From contig OZ257127.1 of NCBI GenBank assembly GCA_965278965.1, forward strand, positions 806,001 to 870,000: a stretch of 64,000 nucleotides of DNA, in the 5' to 3' direction. Positions 32,638 through 40,805 of this stretch are shown piece by piece. Position numbers and translations under genes: made by a program. Below the pieces are notes generated by a model, which saw only the letters and a program-made list of their open reading frames with translations, ran no database searches and had not been told where the DNA came from. Position 1 is the stretch's first letter; each line of letters starts with the position of its first letter. This stretch comes from UBA10649 sp965278965 (lineage in GTDB: Bacteria; Actinomycetota; Actinomycetes; S36-B12).

Positions 32638-34152
32638 ATGTTCGAGTCTTGGGAAGAGCCGGTTCCTGAGCCGGACGATGCTGCCTGGGACTACCTCCCG
32701 TCGGGTGGCGAGCGGCTGGCGGGGGTATGTCAGCAGTCCCCGGGTGTGGGTCTGATGCTGGGGCTGGAGGAGATCGACGTCCGTGGCCTGTCGCCGGATG
32801 AGGCAGTGACGTTCGCCCAGCAGGTCGACCGGTTGGCGGCGCACGTCGCGGGGTTCCAGGCCGAAACGCGTGCCGCGGTGAACGCGGCGCTCGTGGCGGC
32901 GGAGGAGGCCGAGGTCGCCCGGCAGGCGGAGATCCTGCGGCGGCAGAACGAGGAGCGGGTCGCCGCCGGGCTGAAGCCGCGCAGTGGTGGGTTCGGGTTT
33001 GTGCCGCCGGAGGTCGCGGTCCAGGCCGAGCTCGCCGCCGCCCTGCGCCTATCCCCACGGAGTATCTCCACGGTGGTGCAGTTCGCGACGGATCTGGCGG
33101 GTCCGTGGCGACCGATGCGCGCGGCGCTGCTCGCCGGGGAGATCACCGAGAACCACGCGAAGGCGATCGGCCGGGTTCTGACCCTGCTGCCGGCGTACCT
33201 GGACCCGGCGCGGTCTGACGAGTACGCGACTCACTGCGCGCAGGTCCTCGCCACCGTCATCCCCTTTGCGCGGACGCATACACCGGGGCAGGCCGCGAAG
33301 AAGGCACGGGATCTGATCACCGCGATCGACCCGGTCGGCACGAAGAAGCGCCGCCAGGAAGCAGCCGACCGCGAGCATGGCGTGTTCCTGAACCCGCGCG
33401 AACCCGGAACGTCGGAGTTGACCGCGGTGCTGCCGACCGAGACCGCCCGGGCCGTCTACGACGCGATCCGCCGCCTCGCGGGGGATGCGCGGTTCGAGGT
33501 CGCGGACGGGTGCGTGACGATCGGGCAGCGCCGCGTCGCCGCACTCAAGACCCTGGTTCTCGGGGATCCGGGTCAGATCACGGTCATCGACTCACCGGTG
33601 GCCGAGGCGAAGGAGAAGGCCCACGTCACCGTCATCGTCTCGTTGGAGACCGTCCTCGGTGTCAGCGAGCAAGGTGGACGGATCAACGGCGAACCGGTGA
33701 CCGCGGACGTGATCCGCGACCTCATCGCCGCCTGCGACCCCAAGTCGACTCTGCGGCGCCTGGTCACGGACAACAACGGCGTGATCGTGGACTACGGCCG
33801 CTCCCGCTACATCGGCTCCGACCTGCAGAAGCACGTCATCCGCCTGCGCGACGGCCACTGCCGCGGCGTCGGGTGCACGCGACCCGCTGAGGACTGCGAG
33901 ATCGACCACGCCCGGCTCACCGTGCCTGTTGAACGGCCAGTTGTGGCATGCGAGCCGCTAGGCGAGCGACCACAACTCGCCGTTCAACGACAGCCAGACG
34001 GAGGCAGACAACGACCCCCACACAGCGCGGCGGACGGATCCTGCACCTGGAGATCACCCCTCGGCCGCGAGTACGAACACTCGCCGCCACCGCTACTCCC
34101 ACCCGCACCGCGATCCCGCGTCATCGACGACGGCCAACCGCCACCCTTCTAG
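32638..34152 (+). CDS. DUF222 (13E12-type) HNH protein with a damaged nuclease end
   Basis: 504 residues. Residues ~40-390 are a normal DUF222 domain (FQAETRAAVNAAL, SPRSISTVVQFATDL, AGEITENHAKAIGRVL). The HNH part begins normally with LRDGHCRGVGCTRPAEDCEIDH, then departs from the family. The expected N and HH segment (for example TEADNxxxLCRRHHxxK) is missing from this frame, while the usual end W-x-SPLGREY returns in frame. In the +1 frame the bases at 33992-34013 still read SQTEADN. A 19-bp inverted repeat sits exactly at the departure point. I infer insertion of a palindromic element plus a deletion, leaving a frame that cannot form the ββα-metal site. Confidence 0.75.
   Translation: MFESWEEPVPEPDDAAWDYLPSGGERLAGVCQQSPGVGLMLGLEEIDVRGLSPDEAVTFAQQVDRLAAHVAGFQAETRAAVNAALVAAEEAEVARQAEILRRQNEERVAAGLKPRSGGFGFVPPEVAVQAELAAALRLSPRSISTVVQFATDLAGPWRPMRAALLAGEITENHAKAIGRVLTLLPAYLDPARSDEYATHCAQVLATVIPFARTHTPGQAAKKARDLITAIDPVGTKKRRQEAADREHGVFLNPREPGTSELTAVLPTETARAVYDAIRRLAGDARFEVADGCVTIGQRRVAALKTLVLGDPGQITVIDSPVAEAKEKAHVTVIVSLETVLGVSEQGGRINGEPVTADVIRDLIAACDPKSTLRRLVTDNNGVIVDYGRSRYIGSDLQKHVIRLRDGHCRGVGCTRPAEDCEIDHARLTVPVERPVVACEPLGERPQLAVQRQPDGGRQRPPHSAADGSCTWRSPLGREYEHSPPPLLPPAPRSRVIDDGQPPPF
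33928..33988. repeat. Inverted repeat (19-bp arms, 23-bp loop) within the HNH gene
   Basis: The left arm at 33928-33946, GTTGAACGGCCAGTTGTGG, and the right arm at 33970-33988 are reverse complements with one mismatch. The loop is 23 bp. It could form a strong hairpin in DNA or RNA. It interrupts the conserved HNH coding sequence, so it looks like a small palindromic (REP/MITE-like) insertion rather than part of the gene. Confidence 0.8.
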
Positions 34153-36014
34153 CGGCGAAGGGCCGGGGCACCGTCGGGCGGCCCGAGGTACACCAGGCGC
34201 CCGGCCGACAGCTCGGCCACCCAGGTCGCTCGCTCGATGGTGGAGCGACGGTGTGCGACCGCAAGCACCGTCGCCTCCCCGCGCAGCTCGTCGAGCACCC
34301 GGCCGATCAGCAGCTCGGTCTGCTCGTCCAGCGCGCTCGTCGCCTCGTCGAGAACCAGTAGCCGGGGACGGGAGTAGAGGGCGCGGGCGATGCCAAGCCG
34401 CTGTCGCTGGCCGCCGCTGAGCAGCCGGCCGGCCGGGCCGACAACGACGTCGAGCCCGCCCTTGGCGCGGATCTCCGCGGCGAGCTGCGCGTGCTCCAGG
34501 GATTGCCAGACGTCGTCGTCGGCGACGGCGTCCCGTGGCAGGCCGAGCGCGACGTTGTCTCGGACCGACAGGTTCCAGATCGTCGAGTGCTGCGGCATGT
34601 AGGCCACAGCCCCGGGCCAACGCTGCTGGGCCTCGCCGGGCGCCAGACCGCCGACCAGCGCGCACCCCGCGTCCGGATCGATCATGCCGAGGATGACATC
34701 GACGAGGGTCGACTTCCCCGCGCCGGTGGGGCCGACGAGCACGAGGGAGGAACCGGGCTCGACCTGCAACGACACCCCGGACAGCGCCGGCGCCGGCGCG
34801 CCCGGATAGGTCACATGCACGTCCTCGACCGCGATCGACGGAGTGAACCCCGGATACGTGCGCGCCGGGACGGCTCGGCCGAGCTCGTCCAGCGAGGGAG
34901 CCGGCCCGTCGGCCGTAGCGGCCCCGAGCTCGAGCGCCGGCCGTCCCTGTGCGGTGGCGTTGGCCATCGTGACCAGCTGCCCCTGGAGCCGGACCATCGA
35001 TGGCAGCAACCGTGCCGCGGCGGTGAGGAACACGGCGAGGAACGCCAACGCGGAGTTCACATCGCCCTGCCAGGACCGCCAGCCGACGATGATCACCGCG
35101 GCCATGACGAGCGCGGCCTCGTATGCGATCTTCGGGACGTTGTTGACGAACATCAGGTCAGCCGAGCCGGTCGAGCCGACCCGGACGTCGTCCTCGAAGC
35201 GCGTCAGCGGGAAGCCGAGGCGCCGGCCCGCGCGCAGCTCGCGGAACGAGTCGAGCGCCTCGCGCAAGGTCGTCCGGCCGGCCAGCGAACGCGCCATCGT
35301 CCGGGCGCCGATCGCCCCGGCCCACCGGCCCAGGATGCGGTGCACGCCGACGGATACCAGGCCGAACGTCGCGGCGGCCAGCAGCGCCGCGACCGGGTCG
35401 AGGATCAGCAAGGTGGCGGCGAGGACGGCTAGCAGCGAGATCTCGGCGAGCGAGACCGCCGCGGCGCCCAGCAGGCCCGTCGTCGCATGGAACACCGACA
35501 ACGTGACCGCGTTCTCGATCTCGGTGTCGGATCGGGAGTGGACGGTGACGGCATCGCTGCCGAACCACGAGCGCGCGAGCCGGGATGAGACCGCCGCCTG
35601 CTGCCGCGCGAGGAAGGCGAACGCCCGACGCAGCAGGAACGCGCTCACGGCGCTCTTCGACAGCAGGAGCACCGCGGCCAGGGCACCAGTCCAGATCGCG
35701 AGCGTCGTCGGCTCGACGTCCGCCAGACCCAGGCGGTCGAGCACGTTCGAGACGCTGCTCGGCACCTCCCCGCCGGCCGGGACCGACACGACCAGCACGA
35801 CCGTCACGCCGATGAGGAGGACACCGAGCAGGTCAAGCAGCGACGTGGCCATCTGCGCCGCCACGACCAAGACGTACCGACGCCGCGCCCGCGGACCGAT
35901 CAGGGCCAGGGAGCTCCTGATGGCCGCGGGCACGGCACCGGTGGACGGGGTGGGACGCGAGCCGGCTTGGTCCTCGTCCCCCGGCTGTTCGCCGGCGGGC
36001 TCAGGATCAGCCAC
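34149..36014 (-). CDS. ABC transporter, PglK-like (lipid-linked oligosaccharide flippase type)
   Basis: 621 residues from GTG. After an acidic, soluble N-terminus come about six membrane segments (LLDLLGVLLIGVTVVLVVSV, LTLAIW-like, AEISLLAVLAATLLILDPVAALLAA). The ATPase domain has Walker A GPTGAGKST, Q-loop VAYMPQHSTIWN, signature LSGGQRQRL and Walker B LLVLDEATSALD. The membrane region with LRRAFAFLARQQAAVSSRLARSWF resembles PglK/WlaB proteins that flip undecaprenyl-linked glycans. It follows the glycosyltransferases on the other strand and ends 4 bp into the HNH gene. It starts 9 bp after the clpP2 stop, marking one edge of the inserted block. A peptide export role is an alternative. Confidence 0.8.
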   Translation of the reverse strand: MADPEPAGEQPGDEDQAGSRPTPSTGAVPAAIRSSLALIGPRARRRYVLVVAAQMATSLLDLLGVLLIGVTVVLVVSVPAGGEVPSSVSNVLDRLGLADVEPTTLAIWTGALAAVLLLSKSAVSAFLLRRAFAFLARQQAAVSSRLARSWFGSDAVTVHSRSDTEIENAVTLSVFHATTGLLGAAAVSLAEISLLAVLAATLLILDPVAALLAAATFGLVSVGVHRILGRWAGAIGARTMARSLAGRTTLREALDSFRELRAGRRLGFPLTRFEDDVRVGSTGSADLMFVNNVPKIAYEAALVMAAVIIVGWRSWQGDVNSALAFLAVFLTAAARLLPSMVRLQGQLVTMANATAQGRPALELGAATADGPAPSLDELGRAVPARTYPGFTPSIAVEDVHVTYPGAPAPALSGVSLQVEPGSSLVLVGPTGAGKSTLVDVILGMIDPDAGCALVGGLAPGEAQQRWPGAVAYMPQHSTIWNLSVRDNVALGLPRDAVADDDVWQSLEHAQLAAEIRAKGGLDVVVGPAGRLLSGGQRQRLGIARALYSRPRLLVLDEATSALDEQTELLIGRVLDELRGEATVLAVAHRRSTIERATWVAELSAGRLVYLGPPDGAPALRR

Positions 36015-36023
36015 GGGTGGCGG

Positions 36024-36680
36024 TCAGGCCTTGCGCGAGGAGATGACCGCGTCGATGAGCCCGTACTCCTTGGCCTCGGCCGCGGTCAGGATCTTGTCCC
36101 GCTCGATGTCGGTCGTGACCTGCTCGTGCGAGCGCCCGGTGTGCTTGGCGAGGATGCCTTCCATCTCCGTGCGCATGCGCAGGATCTCGTTGGCCTGGAT
36201 CTCGATGTCCGAGCCCTGGCCCCCGCCCTCGGTGTAGGGCTGGTGGATGAGAACGCGTGCGTGCGGAAGGGCGAACCGCTTGCCGGGAGCACCGGCCGCG
36301 AGGATCACCGCGGCGGCGCTGGCCGCCTGCCCCAGGCACACCGTCTGGACCTGCGGCTTGACGAACTGGATCGTGTCGTAGATCGCCGTCATCGCCGTGT
36401 ACGAGCCACCCGGGGAGTTGATGTAGATCTGGATGTCCCGATCGGGGTCCATCGACTCCAGGCACAGGAGCTGGGCCATGACATCGTCGGCGGACGCGTC
36501 GTCGATCTGCACGCCGAGGAAGATGATGCGCTCCTCGAAGAGCTTCGTGTAGGGGTTGTGGACGCGCTCGCCGTTCGCGCTGCGCTCCCGGAACTCCGGG
36601 AGGATGTAGCGCGATGCCGGCGTCAGCAGGCGCGGGTCGGTCATCGAGGTCGCTGAGGTCATGGAGGTCATCGCGTTCAC
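36024..36680 (-). CDS. clpP2: ClpP2, proteolytic subunit
   Basis: 218 residues from the GTG (VNAMTSM) whose GTGA overlaps the clpP1 stop; an ATG four codons in is an alternative. The triad is present: Ser in GQAASAAAVI, His in RVLIHQPYTEGG and Asp in DIERDKILTAAEAKEYGLID. YINSPGGSYTA is the oxyanion region. Actinobacterial Clp protease is a mixed ClpP1P2 tetradecamer that docks ClpX or ClpC1. Normally clpX comes next; here the next gene is the PglK-like transporter. Confidence 0.97.
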   Translation of the reverse strand: MNAMTSMTSATSMTDPRLLTPASRYILPEFRERSANGERVHNPYTKLFEERIIFLGVQIDDASADDVMAQLLCLESMDPDRDIQIYINSPGGSYTAMTAIYDTIQFVKPQVQTVCLGQAASAAAVILAAGAPGKRFALPHARVLIHQPYTEGGGQGSDIEIQANEILRMRTEMEGILAKHTGRSHEQVTTDIERDKILTAAEAKEYGLIDAVISSRKA

Positions 36681-37312
36681 TTGGCGTCGCCCTTCGTGCG
36701 GGCCTTGGACTCCGGGGAGTCGGCGGCGGTGCTGTAGACGTGGTCGATCAGGCCGTACTCCCGCGCAGCCTCTGCGTCGAACCACCGATCGCGGTCGGAG
36801 TCGAGCTCGATCTGGTCGAGGGTCTGGCCGGTGTGCTCAGCGATCAGGGCGGCCATGCGCTTCTTGATGAAGAGCATCTGCTCGGCCTGGATCTTGATGT
36901 CCGAGGCCGTTCCCCCGAGGCCACCGGACGGCTGGTGCATCATGATGCGCGTGTTCGGCGTCGCGTAGCGCTTGCCGGCCGTCCCCGCGCAAAGCAGGAA
37001 CTGGCCCATGCTGGCCGCCAGACCCATTGCGACCGTGGTGACGTCGTTCGGGATCAGCTGCATCGTGTCGTAGATGACCATTCCCGCGCTGATCGAGCCG
37101 CCCGGGGAGTTGATGTAGAGGGTGATGTCGCGGTCGGGATCCTGCGCCGACAGGACCTGGAGCTGCTTGGCGATGCGGTTGGAGTTGTCGTCGCGGACCT
37201 CGCCCTCGAGCCAGATGATCCGCTCGTTCAGCAGTCGCTCGTCGAGCATGTCCCCGAAGCCGGTCATGCCACCACCCGCTCCACGCGAGCCGGGCAGGTA
37301 GATGTCGCTCAC
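36677..37312 (-). CDS. clpP1: ClpP1, proteolytic subunit
   Basis: 211 residues from GTG (VSDIYLPGSRG). The triad Ser is in MGLAASMGQFLLCAG, the His in IMMHQPSGGLGG and the Asp in ELDSDRDRWFDAEAAREYGLID. The C-terminus SPESKARTKGDAK is variable. It pairs with ClpP2 in one barrel, and the two genes are translationally coupled through a GTGA overlap. A start region with an upstream AAAGGTG serves as Shine-Dalgarno. Confidence 0.97.
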   Translation of the reverse strand: MSDIYLPGSRGAGGGMTGFGDMLDERLLNERIIWLEGEVRDDNSNRIAKQLQVLSAQDPDRDITLYINSPGGSISAGMVIYDTMQLIPNDVTTVAMGLAASMGQFLLCAGTAGKRYATPNTRIMMHQPSGGLGGTASDIKIQAEQMLFIKKRMAALIAEHTGQTLDQIELDSDRDRWFDAEAAREYGLIDHVYSTAADSPESKARTKGDAK

Positions 37313-37436
37313 CTGAGCACCTTTCGTTCACCGGCGCCGGACGACACCGCTATCCGACCCTAACGTGGACTCCCCTGCGCACCTTCCGCACCTGAGCCCG
37401 CGTTCGCCAGGGGCAAAACCCGCCCTCGGCCGGTGG

Positions 37437-37625
37437 TCAGGACGCGAGCGCGCCGAACGCCTGGTAGACCAGGAACGCCGGCCAGAAGAACGACTCGATC
37501 ACACCCCACGGATAGCCCCAGAAGGTGTCCGCAGCCTGCCAGTTCCACACGATCGCGCCGATGACCCCGAGCCCGTAGACCGCTCCGGCCCCACCTGCCG
37601 CCGCGCTTCCGCCACTGCTTGCCAT
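37437..37625 (-). CDS. Small membrane protein between tig and clpP1
   Basis: 62 residues: a Gly/Ser/Ala-rich start (MASSGGSAAAGGAGAVYG), one hydrophobic stretch GLGVIGAIVWNW and a second one SFFWPAFLVYQAFGALAS, separated by ADTFWGYPWG. Tiny proteins of this make-up with GxIVWNWQxAxxFWG are common in actinobacteria, but I know no function. It lies 50 bp after tig and 124 bp before clpP1, on the same strand, and is probably in the same transcript. Confidence 0.7.
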   Translation of the reverse strand: MASSGGSAAAGGAGAVYGLGVIGAIVWNWQAADTFWGYPWGVIESFFWPAFLVYQAFGALAS

Positions 37626-37675
37626 GACACCGCCTCCGCCACCGACCGTAGTGGGCCGCAGCGCGGGATGCGTGC

Positions 37676-39088
37676 CTACTTCTGGTCGGCCTCGGCGGTC
37701 TCGACGATCTCCTCGGCGATCTCCTCGACCACGCCGACGACGTCGCCGTCCTCGTCGAGCACGACCTCCTCGACCACGTCGATCTCGTCCGAGAGCACGC
37801 CGCGGTTGAGCTCGTCGTCGAGCGCCGACAGGTCGACCACGTTTCCGTCCGCGTCGACGACGGCGGCCGACTCCATGACCAGCGCGAGCGCCTTGGCCCG
37901 TCGGATGTCCTGGATGGCCATGGGCACCTGGCCGGCGTCGACGAGCGCCTTCGCGAACGCGTCGGGAGCCATGCCGTAGCGCGGGGCCTGCTGGACGAGC
38001 CAAGCCGACAGCTCGGTCTCGCCGACGCTGACCTCCTGCTCCTCGGAGATCTTGTCGAGCACGAACTGGCTCTTCAGGGCCTCGCGAGCCTGCTCCTCGA
38101 CCTCGGCGCGGTGCTCGTCGCTGCCCTCGTGGCCGTCCTCGAAGTGTGCGTCGACCTCCGCGGCGATGACACCCTCCGGCAGGGGGATGTCGACGGCGGC
38201 GAGGAGGGCCTCGAGCACGTTGCGGCGCGCCTCGGCGCCCTGCTCGAGGCGCTTGAGGCGCACGAGCCGGGTGGCGACGTCGTCGCGGAGCTCCTCGACG
38301 GTGTCGAACTCCGATGCCAGCTGGGCGAAGTCGTCGTCGAGCTCGGGCAGGTCACGCTCGCGGACGGCGTTCACGGTGACCGACACGGTCAAGGGGATCC
38401 CGGTCCAGTCGCCGTTCTGCGGGATGAACTCGAAGGTGCGGGTCTCGCCGGCTGCGGCGCCGCGCACGGCGTCGTCGAAGCCGGGGAGCATGCCGTCGGT
38501 GCCGAGCTCGTAGGACAGAGCTGACCCCGCGAGGTCCTCGACCTCGTCGCCCTCGGCCGTCGCACCGCTGATGTCGACGAGAAGGAGGTCACCGTCGGCC
38601 GCGGCGCGCTCGACCTCGCGAAGCGTCGCGAACCGCGAGCGCAGCGAGTCAATCTGGGTGTCGATGTCCTCATCGGTGGGCGTGGCGCTGGCAACCTCGA
38701 CCGACAGCGAGGCGAACTCGGGGACGTCGAACTCGGGACGGACGTCGACCTCGGCCGTGAACGTCAGCGACTCCCCGTCCTGGAGCTCGGTCACGTCGAT
38801 CTCGGGGCGTCCGACCGGGATGATGCTGTTCGTGCGAAGCGCCTCGTCGTACGCCTTCGGCAGCGCGTCGTTGACGGCCTCCTCGAGCACCGCACCGCGA
38901 CCGAACCGCTGCTCGATGATGCGCGCCGGCACCTTGCCCTTGCGGAAGCCGGGCACGTTCACCTGCTTGGCGATACGGCCGTAGGCCGCGTCGAGGCTTG
39001 GCTTGAGCTCGTCGAAGGGAACCTCGACGGTCAGCTTCACCCGGGTGGGGGACACGGTCTCGACGTCGCTCTTCACGAAGCTCTCCAT
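37676..39088 (-). CDS. tig: Trigger factor, ribosome-associated chaperone and PPIase
   Basis: 470 residues from ATG (MESFVKSD); a second ATG one codon upstream is equally possible. The ribosome-docking signature is NVPGFRKGKVPARIIEQRFG near residue 45. The central FKBP-like domain has DISGATAEGDE and LPGFDDAVRG. The C-terminal chaperone arms end in an acidic tail (VVEEVVLDEDGD). It folds nascent chains at the exit tunnel. Position next to clpP1 is the normal actinobacterial order. Confidence 0.97.
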   Translation of the reverse strand: MESFVKSDVETVSPTRVKLTVEVPFDELKPSLDAAYGRIAKQVNVPGFRKGKVPARIIEQRFGRGAVLEEAVNDALPKAYDEALRTNSIIPVGRPEIDVTELQDGESLTFTAEVDVRPEFDVPEFASLSVEVASATPTDEDIDTQIDSLRSRFATLREVERAAADGDLLLVDISGATAEGDEVEDLAGSALSYELGTDGMLPGFDDAVRGAAAGETRTFEFIPQNGDWTGIPLTVSVTVNAVRERDLPELDDDFAQLASEFDTVEELRDDVATRLVRLKRLEQGAEARRNVLEALLAAVDIPLPEGVIAAEVDAHFEDGHEGSDEHRAEVEEQAREALKSQFVLDKISEEQEVSVGETELSAWLVQQAPRYGMAPDAFAKALVDAGQVPMAIQDIRRAKALALVMESAAVVDADGNVVDLSALDDELNRGVLSDEIDVVEEVVLDEDGDVVGVVEEIAEEIVETAEADQK

Positions 39089-39187
39089 CATCGGCACGGA
39101 TCGCACCGGGCCTACCGATGCTCGACGCGCGCGGAAACCTCCGCCGCGCGCGGGCAACTGTACGCGAGCGGGCGGCGACAAGACGGG

Positions 39188-39260
39188 TCGGGGCGGGGAG
39201 ACTCGAACTCCCGATCTCCTGCTCCCAAAGCAGGCGCGCTAGCCACTGCGCTACGCCCCG
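39188..39260 (-). tRNA. tRNA-Pro (anticodon TGG)
   Basis: Read on the minus strand, a 73-base cloverleaf: acceptor CGGGGCG pairing with CGCCCCG, anticodon arm CCTGC-TTTGGGA-GCAGG with anticodon TGG, and T arm GGGAG-TTCGAGT-CTCCC. The discriminator is A and no CCA is encoded. It lies upstream of tig, as in related genomes. Confidence 0.96.
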
Positions 39261-39392
39261 GCGGACCGGACGGCGCGATTCTAGGCGGAGCCCCGCACAC
39301 TCCCCCTCCGCGATGATCGCGGTGCAGACGCTCCCGCGTGTCCCGCGCCCGGATCCGGCGGCTTTGCGGCATTTCGCCCTAGCGTGGCCCGC

Positions 39393-40256
39393 ATGCTTCC
39401 CCGCGCATCACGGCCCCTGGTCGTCGTCACCGTCGGGGCGGCCGCGGTCGCCGTCGCCGCCGTGACCGTCCTCGTCGTCCCCTCCCTGGCCTCGGCGGAC
39501 ACCCCGAGCCCCACCCCGACGCACGCGACCAGCGCCGTTCCGAGCCCGACCCTGACGGCGAGCCCCGACCCGACGAGCGCGCCGACCCCTGCGCCAACGC
39601 CAACCGCCACCCCGACTCCCACGCCGACACCGGCCGCCGTTGCGGCCGCCACGCTCCCGCTGCGCAAGGGAGCGGTCGGGTACCGGGTCGCCACCGCACA
39701 GCAGCGGCTGACCTGGCTCGGCTACACCATCACCGAGTCGAGCATGTCCCGCCAGCTGTTCGGCGACTCCACCATCAAGGCGGTCAAGGCGTTTCAGGCG
39801 AAGAACTGGCTGCCGGTCACGGGGAAGGTCGACAAGCGAACCTGGCGGAAGCTGTCGACGATGGCCGAGCCGCTCGGCGTGCTCCCCCTCCGCTGCACCG
39901 AGAAGTCCAAGACGATCTGCATCGACAAGACGACCCGGCTTCTGCGGTATGTCGTCAAGGGCAAGGTGAAGATGATCGCCGACGCCCGCTTCGGCGGGCC
40001 GGGCATGGAGACCGGGGAGGGCATCTTCTCCGTGCACGAGAAGAGCTACAACCACGTCTCGAGCCGGTACCACACGTGGATGCCGCGAGCGATGTTCTTC
40101 AACGGCGACGAGGCCGTGCACTACTCCCCCGACTTCGCCTCCGTCGGGTACATCCGAGGCTCGCACGGGTGCGTCGGGATGCGCGACATGGAGAAGGCGA
40201 CGTGGCTGTTCAACCAGGTGCCCGAAGGCACCCGGGTCTACGTCTACTGGTCGTAG
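39393..40256 (+). CDS. L,D-transpeptidase with peptidoglycan-binding domain
   Basis: 287 residues from ATG (a GTG three codons earlier is possible). A signal peptide/anchor VVVTVGAAAVAVAAVTVLVVP is followed by a Pro/Thr/Ser-rich linker. Residues ~90-145 form a PG_binding_1 domain (GYRVATAQQRLTWLGY, AVKAFQAKNWLPVTGKVD). The YkuD domain carries SVHEKSYNHVSS and GSHGCVGMRD with the catalytic His and Cys; Gly follows where Arg is usual (HGCVR). It makes 3-3 peptidoglycan cross-links or attaches proteins. A TAGCGT hexamer ends seven bases before the ATG. Confidence 0.92.
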   Translation: MLPRASRPLVVVTVGAAAVAVAAVTVLVVPSLASADTPSPTPTHATSAVPSPTLTASPDPTSAPTPAPTPTATPTPTPTPAAVAAATLPLRKGAVGYRVATAQQRLTWLGYTITESSMSRQLFGDSTIKAVKAFQAKNWLPVTGKVDKRTWRKLSTMAEPLGVLPLRCTEKSKTICIDKTTRLLRYVVKGKVKMIADARFGGPGMETGEGIFSVHEKSYNHVSSRYHTWMPRAMFFNGDEAVHYSPDFASVGYIRGSHGCVGMRDMEKATWLFNQVPEGTRVYVYWS

Positions 40257-40274
40257 GACCGAGAGCGCAGGACC

Positions 40275-40403
40275 TCAGGTCCCGACGGAGCCCGGGATCA
40301 GGTTGCGGATCGGTGCGGTGACGTCCGCCGTAGCGCCGACGTCGGTCAGCGGATCGAGCGCGGGGGTCTGCCAGTCGGCGAAATCACCGACGGCGTCGCT
40401 CAT
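40275..40403 (-). CDS. RiPP precursor, family C member 1 (42 aa, most divergent)
   Basis: 42 residues. After MSDAVGDFAD comes the leader motif WQTPALDPLTDVGATAD, matching WxTPxLxPxTDxxAxAD of the other three, then VTAPIRN and the tail LIPGSVGT. It starts 4 bp after the stop of member 2 and has no promoter of its own, so the two are co-transcribed. No Asp/Glu follows the APIRN motif, so a lasso ring cannot form in the standard way. Confidence 0.78.
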   Translation of the reverse strand: MSDAVGDFADWQTPALDPLTDVGATADVTAPIRNLIPGSVGT

Positions 40404-40407
40404 GGCA

Positions 40408-40524
40408 TCAGCCCGTCATTGATACGAAGGCGTTGCGGACCGGTGCGGCGTTGTCCGCCGTGGCGTCCGCGTCGGTGACCGGCTCAAGGCCGGGGGTGTG
40501 CCACTCGGGGGCGTCGTTAGTCAT
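40408..40524 (-). CDS. RiPP precursor, family C member 2 (38 aa)
   Basis: 38 residues: leader with WHTPGLEPVTDADATAD, then NAAPVRN and the tail AFVSMTG. The conserved part runs to APVRN and only the last seven residues vary. It has its own upstream promoter and is followed at once by member 1. Confidence 0.8.
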   Translation of the reverse strand: MTNDAPEWHTPGLEPVTDADATADNAAPVRNAFVSMTG

Positions 40525-40530
40525 GCGCGG

Positions 40531-40559
40531 AGGGTAGCCAGGCGCATGACCGGGCACAA
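40531..40559 (-). promoter_or_regulatory. Promoter of family C members 2 and 1, leaderless layout
   Basis: Minus strand: TTGTGC (40554-40559), 17-bp spacer, TACCCT (40531-40536), six bases, ATG at 40524. No Shine-Dalgarno is present. Confidence 0.62.
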
Positions 40560-40609
40560 GGCCCTTCGCGCGACAGCGCGCGGGTCAAGATGAGAGAGAG
40601 AACGTGCGC

Positions 40610-40732
40610 TCAGGTGGTGGCCTGGAACGTCCCGCCGTTGCGGACCGGAGCGGTGCGGTCGGCCATCGCGTCGGCGTCGGTGACCGGCTCGAAACCGGGG
40701 GTCTGCCAGGGGGTGCGCGCGTCGGAGGTCAT
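40610..40732 (-). CDS. RiPP precursor, family C member 3 (40 aa)
   Basis: 40 residues starting MTSDARTPWQTPGFEPVTDA. The leader motif is WQTPGF and the shared block DADAMADRTAPVRN follows, with tail GGTFQATT. It is close to member 4 in both coding and promoter sequence, so the two are a recent tandem duplication. The upstream frame stays open but the promoter layout fixes this ATG as the start. Confidence 0.82.
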   Translation of the reverse strand: MTSDARTPWQTPGFEPVTDADAMADRTAPVRNGGTFQATT

Positions 40733-40738
40733 GCCGGC

Positions 40739-40767
40739 ACGGTATCCAGGGCGCCAGAACGGCACAA
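40739..40767 (-). promoter_or_regulatory. Promoter of family C member 3, leaderless layout
   Basis: Minus strand: TTGTGC (40762-40767), 17-bp spacer, TACCGT (40739-40744), then GCCGGC and the ATG at 40732. Confidence 0.65.
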
Positions 40768-40805
40768 GGCCCCTCGCGCGGGTCAGGCCCGGCGGACGGG
40801 TGAGC

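Noticed and set aside
32638..34152. HNH gene as a homing endonuclease or mobile intron causing the island
   Set aside because: DUF222/HNH proteins are common chromosomal genes in these bacteria, the nuclease motif is broken here, and no intron or intein boundaries are seen.
10415..36023. Transposase, integrase or direct repeats marking the island edges
   Set aside because: I found no transposase or integrase gene and could not see matching att-like repeats at the two Clp junctions by eye.
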